A model generated the notes under the pieces. The model was not told the DNA's origin and made no database searches. It saw only the letters and a list, made by a program, of their open reading frames with translations. Below, in pieces: positions 15,097 through 22,733 of a stretch of DNA of 41,618 nucleotides. Position 1 is the first letter of the stretch, and each line of letters starts with the position of its first letter. The stretch spans positions 1-41,618 of the forward strand of contig QGVH01000032.1 in NCBI GenBank assembly GCA_003242735.1, read 5' to 3'. The stretch comes from a bacterium. Lineage in GTDB: Bacteria > Gemmatimonadota > Gemmatimonadetes > Longimicrobiales > RSA9. A program made the position numbers and the translations under genes.

Positions 15097-18000
15097 TCAC
15101 CGCTCCCACGGGAACCGGCCCCGCGGCTCGCCGCCCACCTCGTCCATGGTCAGCGCATCGTAGAGCCGGCCGTTCACCATCACGTAGCGGATCGAGGTCG
15201 AGTTCCGGACGTCCTCGAGCGGGTTCTTCTCCAGCACGACCAGGTCCGCGAGCTTGCCGGGCTCGATGGAGCCGAGGTCGCGGTCCATGCCGAGGTACGC
15301 CGCGCCGTTCAGCGTCGCCGCGCGCAGCACTTCGTGCGGCGTCATTCCGCCCTGCGCGAGCATCCACATCTCCCAGTGCGCGCCCAGCCCGTCGAGCTGG
15401 CCGTGCGCGCCGAGCTGCACTCGCCCGCCCGCGTCCAGGATCGCCTTCGCCGCCCGCGAGACCTCCTGGTAGAAGTAGTCGTCCTCGGCCGCCATCACCC
15501 GCCGCCGCGAACGGGCCACCACCTCGTCCGCCGGCACGAACCGCAGCAGTCGCTCGTTCTCCCAAACGTTCGTGTGCTGGTACCAGTAGTACTCGCCAGA
15601 GAGGCCGCCGAAATTCACGATCAGCGTGGGCGTGTAACCCGAGCTGGACCGGGCGATCACCTCGATCACGTCGCGATACAGCGGCGCCACCGGGATGTTG
15701 TGCTCGATCCCCGTGTGCCCGTCCAGGACGTGCGTGATGTTCCAGTAGAACGTCGAGCTGCCCTCGGGAACGACCATCATCCCGAGCTCCCTCGCGGCCT
15801 CGACGATCTGCTGCCGCTGGTCCCGCCGCGGCTGGATGTAGCTCTTCACGGTGAACGCGCCGACCGCCTTCATGCGCCGCAGGTGGGCGAGCGCGTCCTC
15901 GTAGCTCTGGATCTCCGCGCGCAACGGCCCCTCCGCGCCGTACAGGATCGTGCCGGTCGAGAAGAGCCGCGGACCCACGAGCTTGCCCGCGCGGATCAAC
16001 TCCGCGTTCGAGAACACCATCTCGGTGTTCGACGACGGGTCGTGCAGCGTCGTCACGCCGAAGGCGAGGTTGGCGTAGTAGGGCCAGTGGGTCTGGGGCG
16101 TGATCCCGGTGCTGCCCGTGCTCACGTGCGCGTGCACATCGACGATGCCGGGGATGATCGTGTGCCCGCTGACGTCGATGCGCCGCGCGTGCGCCGGCAC
16201 CTCCACCTGCGCGGACGGGCCGACCGCAGTGATGCGGTTCCGCTCGACCACGATCGTCGCATCCCGGAGCACCTCGTCGCCGCGCATGGTGATGACCGTG
16301 GCGCCGACCAGCGCGATGGCGCCATCCGGCCTGTCCGAGGCCGCCCTGAACCCGATGAACCGCCCGGCCGTGTCCGCCGGCGCCGGGGCCTCGGCGGCAT
16401 CCAAAGCCTCGCCGGGCTCAGCCGCTTTCTCTCCCCCCGCCCTCACCCCGGCCCGCGCAGCCGTGGCCACGGGACGCGCCTGCCGCAGGAACTCGAAGGC
16501 CTCCTCGAGCCGGCGCTCGTAGAGATACGGTCCCAGCGACCAGTACACGCGATCGCTCGACGGCGACCAGTGCAGGTACAGCCCCGCGTCCCGCGTGAGC
16601 CGCGTCACGGGGTACGCGTTCGCGCCCGGCCCGATGCTGACCGGCTGGCCGGTGTGCGGCAACGGCGCGAGGTACGCGTGGTACCGCTCGACCCACGCGA
16701 CGTAGCGCTCATCCGGCGAGGGCACGATCTGCGTGGCGTTCTGCGAGAGCAGGTGCACGCGCCGGTCGGCGCCGTGCACCGTCACGCTGACCAGCGCCAC
16801 CTGCCCGTCCTCCCGCGAGGTCAGGAAGATCCGATCACCCGTGCGGTTGAACCGCGGGTTCGTCCCCTCCGCCGTGACGAACACAGAGGGGCCACCCGTC
16901 ACTGGCACCCGGTAGACCCCGGTCTCCCGCGAGTACAGCCGGCCGCGGAACGCGTCGCCGCCGATGCGCCGGTAGACGACCTGCCGGCCATCCGGCGAGA
17001 ACGACGGCTCCACGTAGTGGCCGGGCCGGTCCGTGAGCGTGCGGCCGCCGCGACCGTCCACGCGCACGACGCGCACCGCTCCCAGCGCCTCGTCGTTCCA
17101 CGTCACGTAGACGATGGAGCGTCCGTCCGGCGACCACGAGGGATAGAGCTCCCAGTTGGTGTCGTCGTTCGTGAGGCGACGCGGCTTGCCTTCGGGCAAC
17201 GGCCGGATCCAGAGCTTGCCCAGCGCTGTGTAGACGACGCTCTTCCCATCCGGCGCCACGCTCACCCAACGCAGCATCCGGACGTCGAAGCTGTCCGGCG
17301 CCACCTCGACGGGGAACCGCACGGCCTCGGTGATGGTCTGTCGCACGCGCGCGCGGAAGGGGATCTGCACCGCCTCGCCCGTGTCCACGGCCACCTTCCA
17401 GATCTTTCCCTTTGCCCAGATCACGATGTGCCGGCCGTCGGGCGTCCAGGAGAAGTGCGGGTAGACGCCGAAGATCGCCCACGCCTCCTGCTGGTCGTGG
17501 TCGAGCTGGTCGAACAGCGCGCGCTCGCGGCCGCTCTCGATGTCCTGGAGGAACAGCACGCTCTTCGGTCCCACGCGGCGCACGAACGCCAGCGTGCGGC
17601 CATCCGGCGAGACCTCGGGCCGCACCGCGCCGCCGGTCCCACGGATCCACGTTTCCGTGCGTCCGGTCTCCAGATCCAGCCGCTGGATCGCGTAGATCCC
17701 CGGGTGCGGGTCGCGGTTGTACTGGAAGCCGCCGCCCGGCGAGATGTCTTCGCTGTAGTACAGGTAGCGCCCGTCGGGCGAGAGCGCCGGCTCGCCCGCG
17801 TTCTGCTCCCAGTTGCGCCGCTTGGTGAGTTGGAGCCCGCTGCCGCCGCCGATGTGATACATCCACATCTCGCCCGCGCCCAGCGAGCGCGTGTTGCGGT
17901 AGTGCTTGCGGCCGATCAGGTACATCCCGTCCGGCGTCCAGATCGGGCTGTTCACCTGCCGCTCCCGCTCCTTCGTGATCTGGCGCGGGTTGGAGCCGTC

Positions 18001-18381
18001 GGCCTCCATGATCCACAGGTTGTCCAGCCCGTCGCGGTCGCTGGTGAACGCGATGTAGCGCCCGTCCGGGCTGAAGCGCGGCTGCACGTCGTACGCCGGG
18101 CCGCTCGTGAGCTGCGTCGCCTCGCCGCCTTCGATCGGCATGACGTAGATGTCGCCGAGCAGGTCGAACGCGATGCGGCGGCCATCCGGGCTCACGCTCA
18201 CCGACATCCACGTGCCTTCCTCGGTCACGAACTCGATCTCGCGGACCGGCCCGTGGGGCGCGCTCACGTCCCACCGCGCCGCCTTGGTGTCCGTGGCCGC
18301 CGCGGCACCGCCCTCGCGTTGCGCGGAGGCCGCCGCGGGGAGAGCGAGGACCAGGAGTGCAGCGAGAATGCTCCGATGCAT
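15097..18381 (-). CDS. Secreted TolB-like propeller/amidohydrolase fusion
   Basis: 1094 residues from ATG 18381 (MHRSILAALLVLALPAAASA), giving a clean signal peptide. Residues about 45-650 are PD40/TolB-type propeller repeats, each with an SPDGR core (for example VSVSPDGRRIAFDLLGDIYV, FSPDGRYIAFTSDRDGLDNL). Residues about 690-1090 form an amidohydrolase domain: GATVITMRGDEVLRDATIVV, the metal motif GIVDVHAHV near 748, GIEHN, and the C-terminal VQLGAHGQLDGLGAHWEMW with AATLNGAAYLGMDRDLGSIE. Such fusions are widespread in Gemmatimonadota and relatives and lack a proven substrate; deamination or hydrolysis of a cyclic amide in the periplasm is the family expectation. No partner gene is obvious. 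The nearest same-strand gene upstream ends at 18651, with a hairpin between. Confidence 0.9.
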   Translation of the reverse strand: MHRSILAALLVLALPAAASAQREGGAAAATDTKAARWDVSAPHGPVREIEFVTEEGTWMSVSVSPDGRRIAFDLLGDIYVMPIEGGEATQLTSGPAYDVQPRFSPDGRYIAFTSDRDGLDNLWIMEADGSNPRQITKERERQVNSPIWTPDGMYLIGRKHYRNTRSLGAGEMWMYHIGGGSGLQLTKRRNWEQNAGEPALSPDGRYLYYSEDISPGGGFQYNRDPHPGIYAIQRLDLETGRTETWIRGTGGAVRPEVSPDGRTLAFVRRVGPKSVLFLQDIESGRERALFDQLDHDQQEAWAIFGVYPHFSWTPDGRHIVIWAKGKIWKVAVDTGEAVQIPFRARVRQTITEAVRFPVEVAPDSFDVRMLRWVSVAPDGKSVVYTALGKLWIRPLPEGKPRRLTNDDTNWELYPSWSPDGRSIVYVTWNDEALGAVRVVRVDGRGGRTLTDRPGHYVEPSFSPDGRQVVYRRIGGDAFRGRLYSRETGVYRVPVTGGPSVFVTAEGTNPRFNRTGDRIFLTSREDGQVALVSVTVHGADRRVHLLSQNATQIVPSPDERYVAWVERYHAYLAPLPHTGQPVSIGPGANAYPVTRLTRDAGLYLHWSPSSDRVYWSLGPYLYERRLEEAFEFLRQARPVATAARAGVRAGGEKAAEPGEALDAAEAPAPADTAGRFIGFRAASDRPDGAIALVGATVITMRGDEVLRDATIVVERNRITAVGPSAQVEVPAHARRIDVSGHTIIPGIVDVHAHVSTGSTGITPQTHWPYYANLAFGVTTLHDPSSNTEMVFSNAELIRAGKLVGPRLFSTGTILYGAEGPLRAEIQSYEDALAHLRRMKAVGAFTVKSYIQPRRDQRQQIVEAARELGMMVVPEGSSTFYWNITHVLDGHTGIEHNIPVAPLYRDVIEVIARSSSGYTPTLIVNFGGLSGEYYWYQHTNVWENERLLRFVPADEVVARSRRRVMAAEDDYFYQEVSRAAKAILDAGGRVQLGAHGQLDGLGAHWEMWMLAQGGMTPHEVLRAATLNGAAYLGMDRDLGSIEPGKLADLVVLEKNPLEDVRNSTSIRYVMVNGRLYDALTMDEVGGEPRGRFPWER

Positions 18382-18605
18382 GACGTCCACCACCGTTCGG
18401 GAGAGCCGCCGTGGCGAGCACGTCCGAGCCCGAGCCCGCCGTTCGAACCAGGGCAAATTAGGTCGCTCCGGCCTGCCGGACCAGCGAGGGCGATCCGAGG
18501 TCCGTGGCCCGGAGGGCGACCGCGTCGAGCTGGATGTGGTGGACCGGCGCGAGGGGCCTGCGGCAGCGAACGGAGCCGGGACCCGACGCGCTGGCCCGGT
18601 CACAG

Positions 18606-18640
18606 GAACCGCCACCCCGGCTGTGCCAGGGTGGCGGTTC
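18606..18640 (-). terminator. Strong hairpin downstream of the acidic protein gene
   Basis: GAACCGCCACCC (18606-18617) pairs perfectly over 12 bp with GGGTGGCGGTTC (18629-18640) across an 11-base loop. It lies 10 bases past the end of the 18651-19535 gene on the minus strand. The U-tract is missing, but the position and stem suit a terminator separating it from the amidohydrolase gene. Confidence 0.65.
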
Positions 18641-18650
18641 TCGTCGCGCG

Positions 18651-19535
18651 TCAGCCGATCCAGTGTACCCGCGGGTCCGCAGGGATGGTGGGCGGCTGTT
18701 TCCCCGGCTCCGCGGCCGCTCGATCCGTGCCGTCGGGCTGATGCGCCGGGTACTGGCTCCCGCCGATGATGAACCAACGGGCGTGGTCTTCCTCCTCGAC
18801 GTCGTCCGTTGCGGCGACATCCTCGGCGACCGCCGCGTCGTCTCCCCCCGTGGTGACCTCGACGGACGCGCCGGGATCCTGGGATGCGGAGCCATCCGTG
18901 CTCGCCGAAACCGGCTCCGGCGTGACCGGCTCGTCGGCCGGTGGCGGAGCGTGTTCGGCATCCTCGCCCGCTGCGGTGTGGCCCGGAATCACCAGGCTGC
19001 CCGGCAGCGGCTCGACCCCGGGCACATGGGAGCCCGCGAGCGCCCAGGACGAGCTGTCCAGGAAGACGGAGCGCGACGACGCGCCGCTCCCCACCGCCGC
19101 CTCCTCGCCCGGCGCGTGCTCCGCCGCGCCATCCGCAGAGTGGGTCTCGGCGCCGATGATAACGGCCGGCCGCTCCGGCGTCACACCCAGCAAGCCGGTC
19201 GAGCCGGCGATGCCCGCGCTCCCCGCGCTCGCCGGCGCGGCCTGCCCCTCCGAAGCGCCCTGCGCCTCGCTGGCCTCGTCGGCCGGCTTCACGAGCACGT
19301 TGGACGCCGCGGCGTAGAACGGCGGCGCCTCCTTCTCGAGCAGCCTGAGCTCGAGGAGGCGGCTCCCATCGCCGGTCTTCCCCACGACACGGACGACCTC
19401 CGCCATCCCCTCCGTGCAGTAGACCAACTGCCCGGGATCCGGGGGCTGCTCCTTACCCGTCTTCCAGCCCGGACGGGCGGAACGGTCCACGCGCAGGAGG
19501 CGGGGTGGCGGCGTGTCCGGCCGTTTGCCGAGCAT
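18651..19535 (-). CDS. Acidic disordered protein with SH3-like N-terminal domain
   Basis: 294 residues, no family recognised with confidence. ATG 19535 has an AGGAAGGAG site. Residues about 34-84 look like a small beta-barrel (PGQLVYCTEGMAEVVRVVGK, LLELRLLEKEAPPFYAAASN) and recall the SH3-like RNA-polymerase-interaction domains of the CarD type; this is an impression, not an assignment. Residues about 85-260 are low-complexity Ala, Glu, Ser, Gly and Pro with acidic clusters (AATDDVEEEDHARWF), probably disordered. The end is HQPDGTDRAAAEPGKQPPTI and a short tail. No signal peptide or membrane helix is seen, so it is probably cytoplasmic. It is a single-gene unit closed by a strong hairpin. An AT-rich patch at 19651-19681 may hold its promoter. 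Confidence 0.55.
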   Translation of the reverse strand: MLGKRPDTPPPRLLRVDRSARPGWKTGKEQPPDPGQLVYCTEGMAEVVRVVGKTGDGSRLLELRLLEKEAPPFYAAASNVLVKPADEASEAQGASEGQAAPASAGSAGIAGSTGLLGVTPERPAVIIGAETHSADGAAEHAPGEEAAVGSGASSRSVFLDSSSWALAGSHVPGVEPLPGSLVIPGHTAAGEDAEHAPPPADEPVTPEPVSASTDGSASQDPGASVEVTTGGDDAAVAEDVAATDDVEEEDHARWFIIGGSQYPAHQPDGTDRAAAEPGKQPPTIPADPRVHWIG

Positions 19536-19728
19536 CGCTCACTCCTTCCTGTGGCAGCAACACCGCGCTGGGGTCTCTCAATGAGGACGAGGCGGCCGCG
19601 AGGAGGCCCGCACACCGGGCCGCGGCCGCATGCGGCGTACGCGCCGGCTGTCAATTTAATCGGTTCGGCAAGAAGTTTACAGGGCTGGACAGGAAGACGT
19701 GGGCAGCGCGGCGGGCTGCGGCGCGGCT

Positions 19729-20727
19729 TCAGCCCTCCCTGCCCGCGACCGCCTTCGTCTCTTCCTCCGCGCTCTCCGGCCGGAAACCGGCCGCGCCCGC
19801 CATGCCCAGGATGCCGGGGAGGTTGAGCGAGTCCGCGAGGCCCGAGGGCACCACCATGAGCGAGCCGCGCTTGACGATGCTCTCGTACAGCATGTTCATC
19901 GCGCGCAGGTTGAGCGCGACGGGGTTGGCGCTGTAGCGCTCCGCCGCCTCCACGAACTTCGACGCGATCTCCGTTTCCGCCGTTCCGAGGATGATGCGCG
20001 CTTGCCGCTCCCGCTCCGCCTGCGCTTGCCGCGACATCGCCTCCTCCAGCGCCTGCGGGATCACGACATCGCGAATCTCCACCGACTGCACCTGGATGCC
20101 CCAGTCGTGCATCTTGCGGTCGAGCGCCTCCTGGAGCCCGCGCCCCAGCTCCTTGCGTGACTGGATCAGCTCCGCCAGGTCGTGCTTGCCGATCGCGTCG
20201 CGGAGCGCCGTCTGCGCGGCGAGGATCACCGCCTGCTCGTAGTCCTGCACCTCGAGCGCGGCGCGCTCCGCGTCGTACACCACCCAGAACGCGATCGCGT
20301 CCACGTCCACCGGCACGGTGTCCCGCGTCAGGCACGATTCGGCGCCGAACGCGGTGGTGCGAATGCGCTGATCAATATGGTAGCCCACGCGGTCCACGAC
20401 CGGGATCACGAAGAACAGCCCGGGGCCCCGCAGCCCCTTGTAGCGGCCCAGCCGCAGCACCACCGCCTTCTCCCACTGGTCCGCGTACTTGATGGACGAG
20501 CCGAGGAGGAGGCCGGCAATCGCCGCGGCCACGCCCGCGATCGGCAGGGCGAGCCCCAGGGCGGCAAGCCCGCCGAGCACGGCGCCGCCGCCCAGCAGCC
20601 CCGCCGCAATGGCGGGCAACGGGTAGCGCGTGTCGTTCGGCGAGCCGCCCCGCGCCGGCTGCAAACCCGTTTGCGCGACGTCGCGCCGCTTCGTCGGCGC
20701 CGGTACCATCCCGGGAACGATCGCCAT
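19729..20727 (-). CDS. SPFH/band 7 (stomatin-like) membrane protein
   Basis: 332 residues. An unusually long N-terminus leads to a hydrophobic hairpin at about 38-76 (LPAIAAGLLGGGAVLGGLAA and following), then the SPFH domain at about 82-250: QWEKAVVLRLGRYKGLRGPG, FFVIPVVDRVGYHIDQRI, VDAIAFWVVYDAERAALEVQ and DWGIQVQSVEIRDVVIPQAL. A helical oligomerisation segment rich in Gln, Ala and Arg follows (SRQAQAERERQARIILGTAE). Slipin/stomatin proteins form rings on the inner membrane and often pair with an NfeD membrane protease; no NfeD gene is adjacent. Instead a GntR regulator gene lies 12 bp upstream on the same strand, implying co-transcription and perhaps control by membrane stress. Confidence 0.9.
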   Translation of the reverse strand: MAIVPGMVPAPTKRRDVAQTGLQPARGGSPNDTRYPLPAIAAGLLGGGAVLGGLAALGLALPIAGVAAAIAGLLLGSSIKYADQWEKAVVLRLGRYKGLRGPGLFFVIPVVDRVGYHIDQRIRTTAFGAESCLTRDTVPVDVDAIAFWVVYDAERAALEVQDYEQAVILAAQTALRDAIGKHDLAELIQSRKELGRGLQEALDRKMHDWGIQVQSVEIRDVVIPQALEEAMSRQAQAERERQARIILGTAETEIASKFVEAAERYSANPVALNLRAMNMLYESIVKRGSLMVVPSGLADSLNLPGILGMAGAAGFRPESAEEETKAVAGREG

Positions 20728-20739
20728 CGTCTCACTCCA

Positions 20740-21174
20740 TCATGGTTCCGGTCCGTCCATTTCACGCCCGGCCACCGTGCGGTACTCGGCGAGCGCGTCC
20801 AGGAGATCGTCCAGGCTGAAGCCGAGCTCTCGGGTCCGAGCGACCACCTCGCGGCACAGTGCGGCGAACGCCCGCCGGCGCTCCTGCTCCTCCGCAGACG
20901 GTGGATCGAGCCGCACGAACGTCCCCTCGCCCGGCCGCGTCCGGATCACGCCGCGCCGCTCCAGCTCCGCGTACGCCCGCTCCACACTCCGCGGGCTCAC
21001 GCTCAGCGCGATCGCGAGCTGCCGTGCAGTCGGCAGCCGCGCGCCGGTGGGCAGCCACCCCATCACCACGCTCTCCCACAGCTCCTCGACGATCAGGTGC
21101 GCCACCGGCTCGCCGCCGCCCGCCGCGAGGCGCCGGGAGAGCCGCTGGACGATCGGGTCTCGGGGATCCGGCAC
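20740..21174 (-). CDS. GntR-family regulator, YtrA-like
   Basis: 144 residues. A winged helix at about 22-88 carries the GntR signature: VAHLIVEELWESVVMGWLPT, GARLPTARQLAIALSVSPRS and VERAYAELERRGVIRTRPGE, then GTFVRL. The C-terminal part is only about 55 residues of helix (EEQERRRAFAALCREVVART), too short for FadR, HutC or MocR ligand domains, which points to the YtrA subfamily. Those usually regulate adjacent transporter or membrane-protein operons and themselves. The SPFH gene follows after 12 bp. A perfect palindrome at 21208-21223, 34 bp before the start codon, is a likely autoregulatory operator. Confidence 0.9.
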   Translation of the reverse strand: MPDPRDPIVQRLSRRLAAGGGEPVAHLIVEELWESVVMGWLPTGARLPTARQLAIALSVSPRSVERAYAELERRGVIRTRPGEGTFVRLDPPSAEEQERRRAFAALCREVVARTRELGFSLDDLLDALAEYRTVAGREMDGPEP

Positions 21175-21207
21175 ACGCTGCTCCAGTGGCTTCGCTGTCC
21201 ATTACGA

Positions 21208-21223
21208 ACGGGACCGCTCCCGT
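21208..21223. promoter_or_regulatory. Palindromic operator candidate for the GntR gene
   Basis: ACGGGA-CCGC-TCCCGT is a perfect 6-bp inverted repeat with a 4-base spacer, 34 bp upstream of the GntR start on the minus strand. TTGGTA (21232-21227, minus) and TAAT near 21205 could flank it as promoter elements. Binding by the GntR product is inferred from position. Confidence 0.5.
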
Positions 21224-21263
21224 GTTTACCAACCTGCCCTGGCATCGGGCGACGGGCAAGGAG

Positions 21264-21296
21264 CGGCGGGAGCGCGCACAACGCCCGCTCCCGCCG
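21264..21296 (-). terminator. 11-bp perfect hairpin downstream of the TPR gene
   Basis: CGGCGGGAGCG (21264-21274) pairs perfectly with CGCTCCCGCCG (21286-21296) across 11 bases. It lies about 55 bases past the TPR gene stop at 21351 and upstream of the GntR operator. There is no U-tract. Confidence 0.6.
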
Positions 21297-21350
21297 TCGT
21301 TCGTCCGTGAACACGCCGGCCGCGGGACCATCGGCCCCGCGGCCCCCCTT

Positions 21351-22406
21351 TCACCCGTCTCGCCCCAGCGCCCCGCCCGTCGTCATCTCGGCCCCCACCG
21401 GCTCCGCCGCCTGCTCCTCCCGCGCCATCTGCTTCCAGCGCTCGATCTCCTCGGCGAACTCGCCGGCAAGGCGCATCAGGTCGAGCGTATCGGGAGACGT
21501 GCTCTGCGCGACCCTCGACTCCACACGCTCCAGGCTCACCTGCGCCTTCCGGTAACCCGGGTCCGCATCCAGCGCCGCCCGGAACGCCGCGACCGCCTCC
21601 GCCAGGTGCCCCGTCCGCTCCAGCGCGATGCCCAGGTTGTTCTGGAACACCGCCACATCCGGCCGCAGCTCCGTCGCCCGCGCCAGCGGCGGCAGCGCCT
21701 CCTCGTAGCGCCCCTCACGGATCATCAGCAGACCCAGGTTGTTCATCGTCCACGCATCGCGATGGTCCAGCACCAGCGCGCGCCGGTAAGCGGACACCGC
21801 TTCCACCACCATCCCCAGGTCCGAGTACGCGTTCCCCAGCACCCGCCAGCCCTGACCGGACTCCGGCTCCAGCGCCACCACCTTCTCCACGTAGTCCAGC
21901 GCGTCGGACGGCTTGCCCCGCTCCAGCAGCACCCGGGCGAGGTTCAGCAGGGCCTTCGTGTGGGTCGAGTCCACCTCCAGCGTGCGCCGCAACGCCGCCT
22001 CCGCGCCGGCGTGGTCCCCCGCACGCCACAGCGAGATCCCCTGCATGTAGTGCCCCCAGGGATTCTCCGGCCGCCGCCGGGTGTACGCCTCGAACAGCAA
22101 CGCCGCCTCGGCGTAGTCCCCCCGCCGGAACACCGCCTCCGCGTCGCCGAACGTCACGTTCTCCGGCAGCCGCCGCTCCGGCACCGGCTCCGCCAGCGGC
22201 CGGGGATCGGAGACCAGCACCGTGGAGCCCGGCTCCACGCCCGGCGCCGACGCCGCCGCCACCGTCCGCTCGCCGTGTGACGCGGAGCCACCCACGTGCG
22301 CCCGATCCTTGCGCTGCACGTCGCACGCGACGATCCCCGCCGCAACCAGCACCCCGTAGACCACCAGCGCCCGCTTCGTCCTGACGTTCCCTCGCTTGAC
22401 CATCAT
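21351..22406 (-). CDS. TPR-repeat lipoprotein
   Basis: 351 residues from ATG 22406, preceded by GAGGAGGG; the frame opens 31 codons earlier without such a site, and ATG 22403 is equally possible. The N-terminus has a hydrophobic stretch ending GVLVAAGIVAC, a plausible lipobox. At least six tetratricopeptide-like repeats follow between about 100 and 310, for example NPWGHYMQGISLWRAGDHAG, GWRVLGNAYSDLGMVVEAVS, AWTMNNLGLLMIREGRYEEA and FQNNLGIALERTGHLAEAVA. A helical tail ends in GEFAEEIERWKQMAREEQAA. TPR lipoproteins act as scaffolds in periplasmic complexes; the partner is unknown here. It appears to be a single gene, with its own terminator downstream and another gene's terminator upstream. 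Confidence 0.85.
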   Translation of the reverse strand: MMVKRGNVRTKRALVVYGVLVAAGIVACDVQRKDRAHVGGSASHGERTVAAASAPGVEPGSTVLVSDPRPLAEPVPERRLPENVTFGDAEAVFRRGDYAEAALLFEAYTRRRPENPWGHYMQGISLWRAGDHAGAEAALRRTLEVDSTHTKALLNLARVLLERGKPSDALDYVEKVVALEPESGQGWRVLGNAYSDLGMVVEAVSAYRRALVLDHRDAWTMNNLGLLMIREGRYEEALPPLARATELRPDVAVFQNNLGIALERTGHLAEAVAAFRAALDADPGYRKAQVSLERVESRVAQSTSPDTLDLMRLAGEFAEEIERWKQMAREEQAAEPVGAEMTTGGALGRDG

Positions 22407-22733
22407 GGTTCCCTCCTCGTGAAGTGCGCCGTCACCGGCGCGGTCCCTTGGGTGGTCGGCCCGGGAGGAGGGCAAGCGGGCCGCCAGGGGGAGGAGCATC
22501 GAGGAGCGATCGGCACAAGTCGTTGGTTGGCAATCCGTTGCGATGGGTACCCAGGCCCCGGGACCCCGTCCACGCCACCCCCGATCGTGGACCCGCGGAC
22601 ACGCCCGGCGGAGGGCGGTCGTGTACGGCGGGACACGTGCCCTCTGCCCCCAAGAACGAACCGGCCCGCCCTCGTGGAGAGAGCGGGCCGGTTCTCCGGG
22701 CGGACCCGGGCACCCGTGCGGGCGCCAACGCCG
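22407..22733. other. Spacer between the envelope operon and the TPR gene
   Basis: 327 bases without a convincing gene. It contains the strong hairpin at 22658-22694 that should end the five-gene operon, and then must hold the TPR gene promoter. No good -35/-10 pair was recognised. Confidence 0.5.
22658..22694 (-). terminator. Operon terminator hairpin
   Basis: GAACCGGCCCGC (22658-22669) pairs perfectly over 12 bp with GCGGGCCGGTTC (22683-22694), loop 13 bases. On the minus strand it is followed by GTTCTTGG, a weak U-rich tract. It lies 40 bp beyond the last gene of the TonB receptor/PorV operon. Confidence 0.75.

Noticed and set aside
15031..18741. 1236-codon open frame on the plus strand opposite the amidohydrolase gene
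   Set aside because: It is the antisense shadow of a GC-rich gene; its product is Arg/His/Val-rich with no domain, and the minus strand has a clear TolB/amidohydrolase protein.
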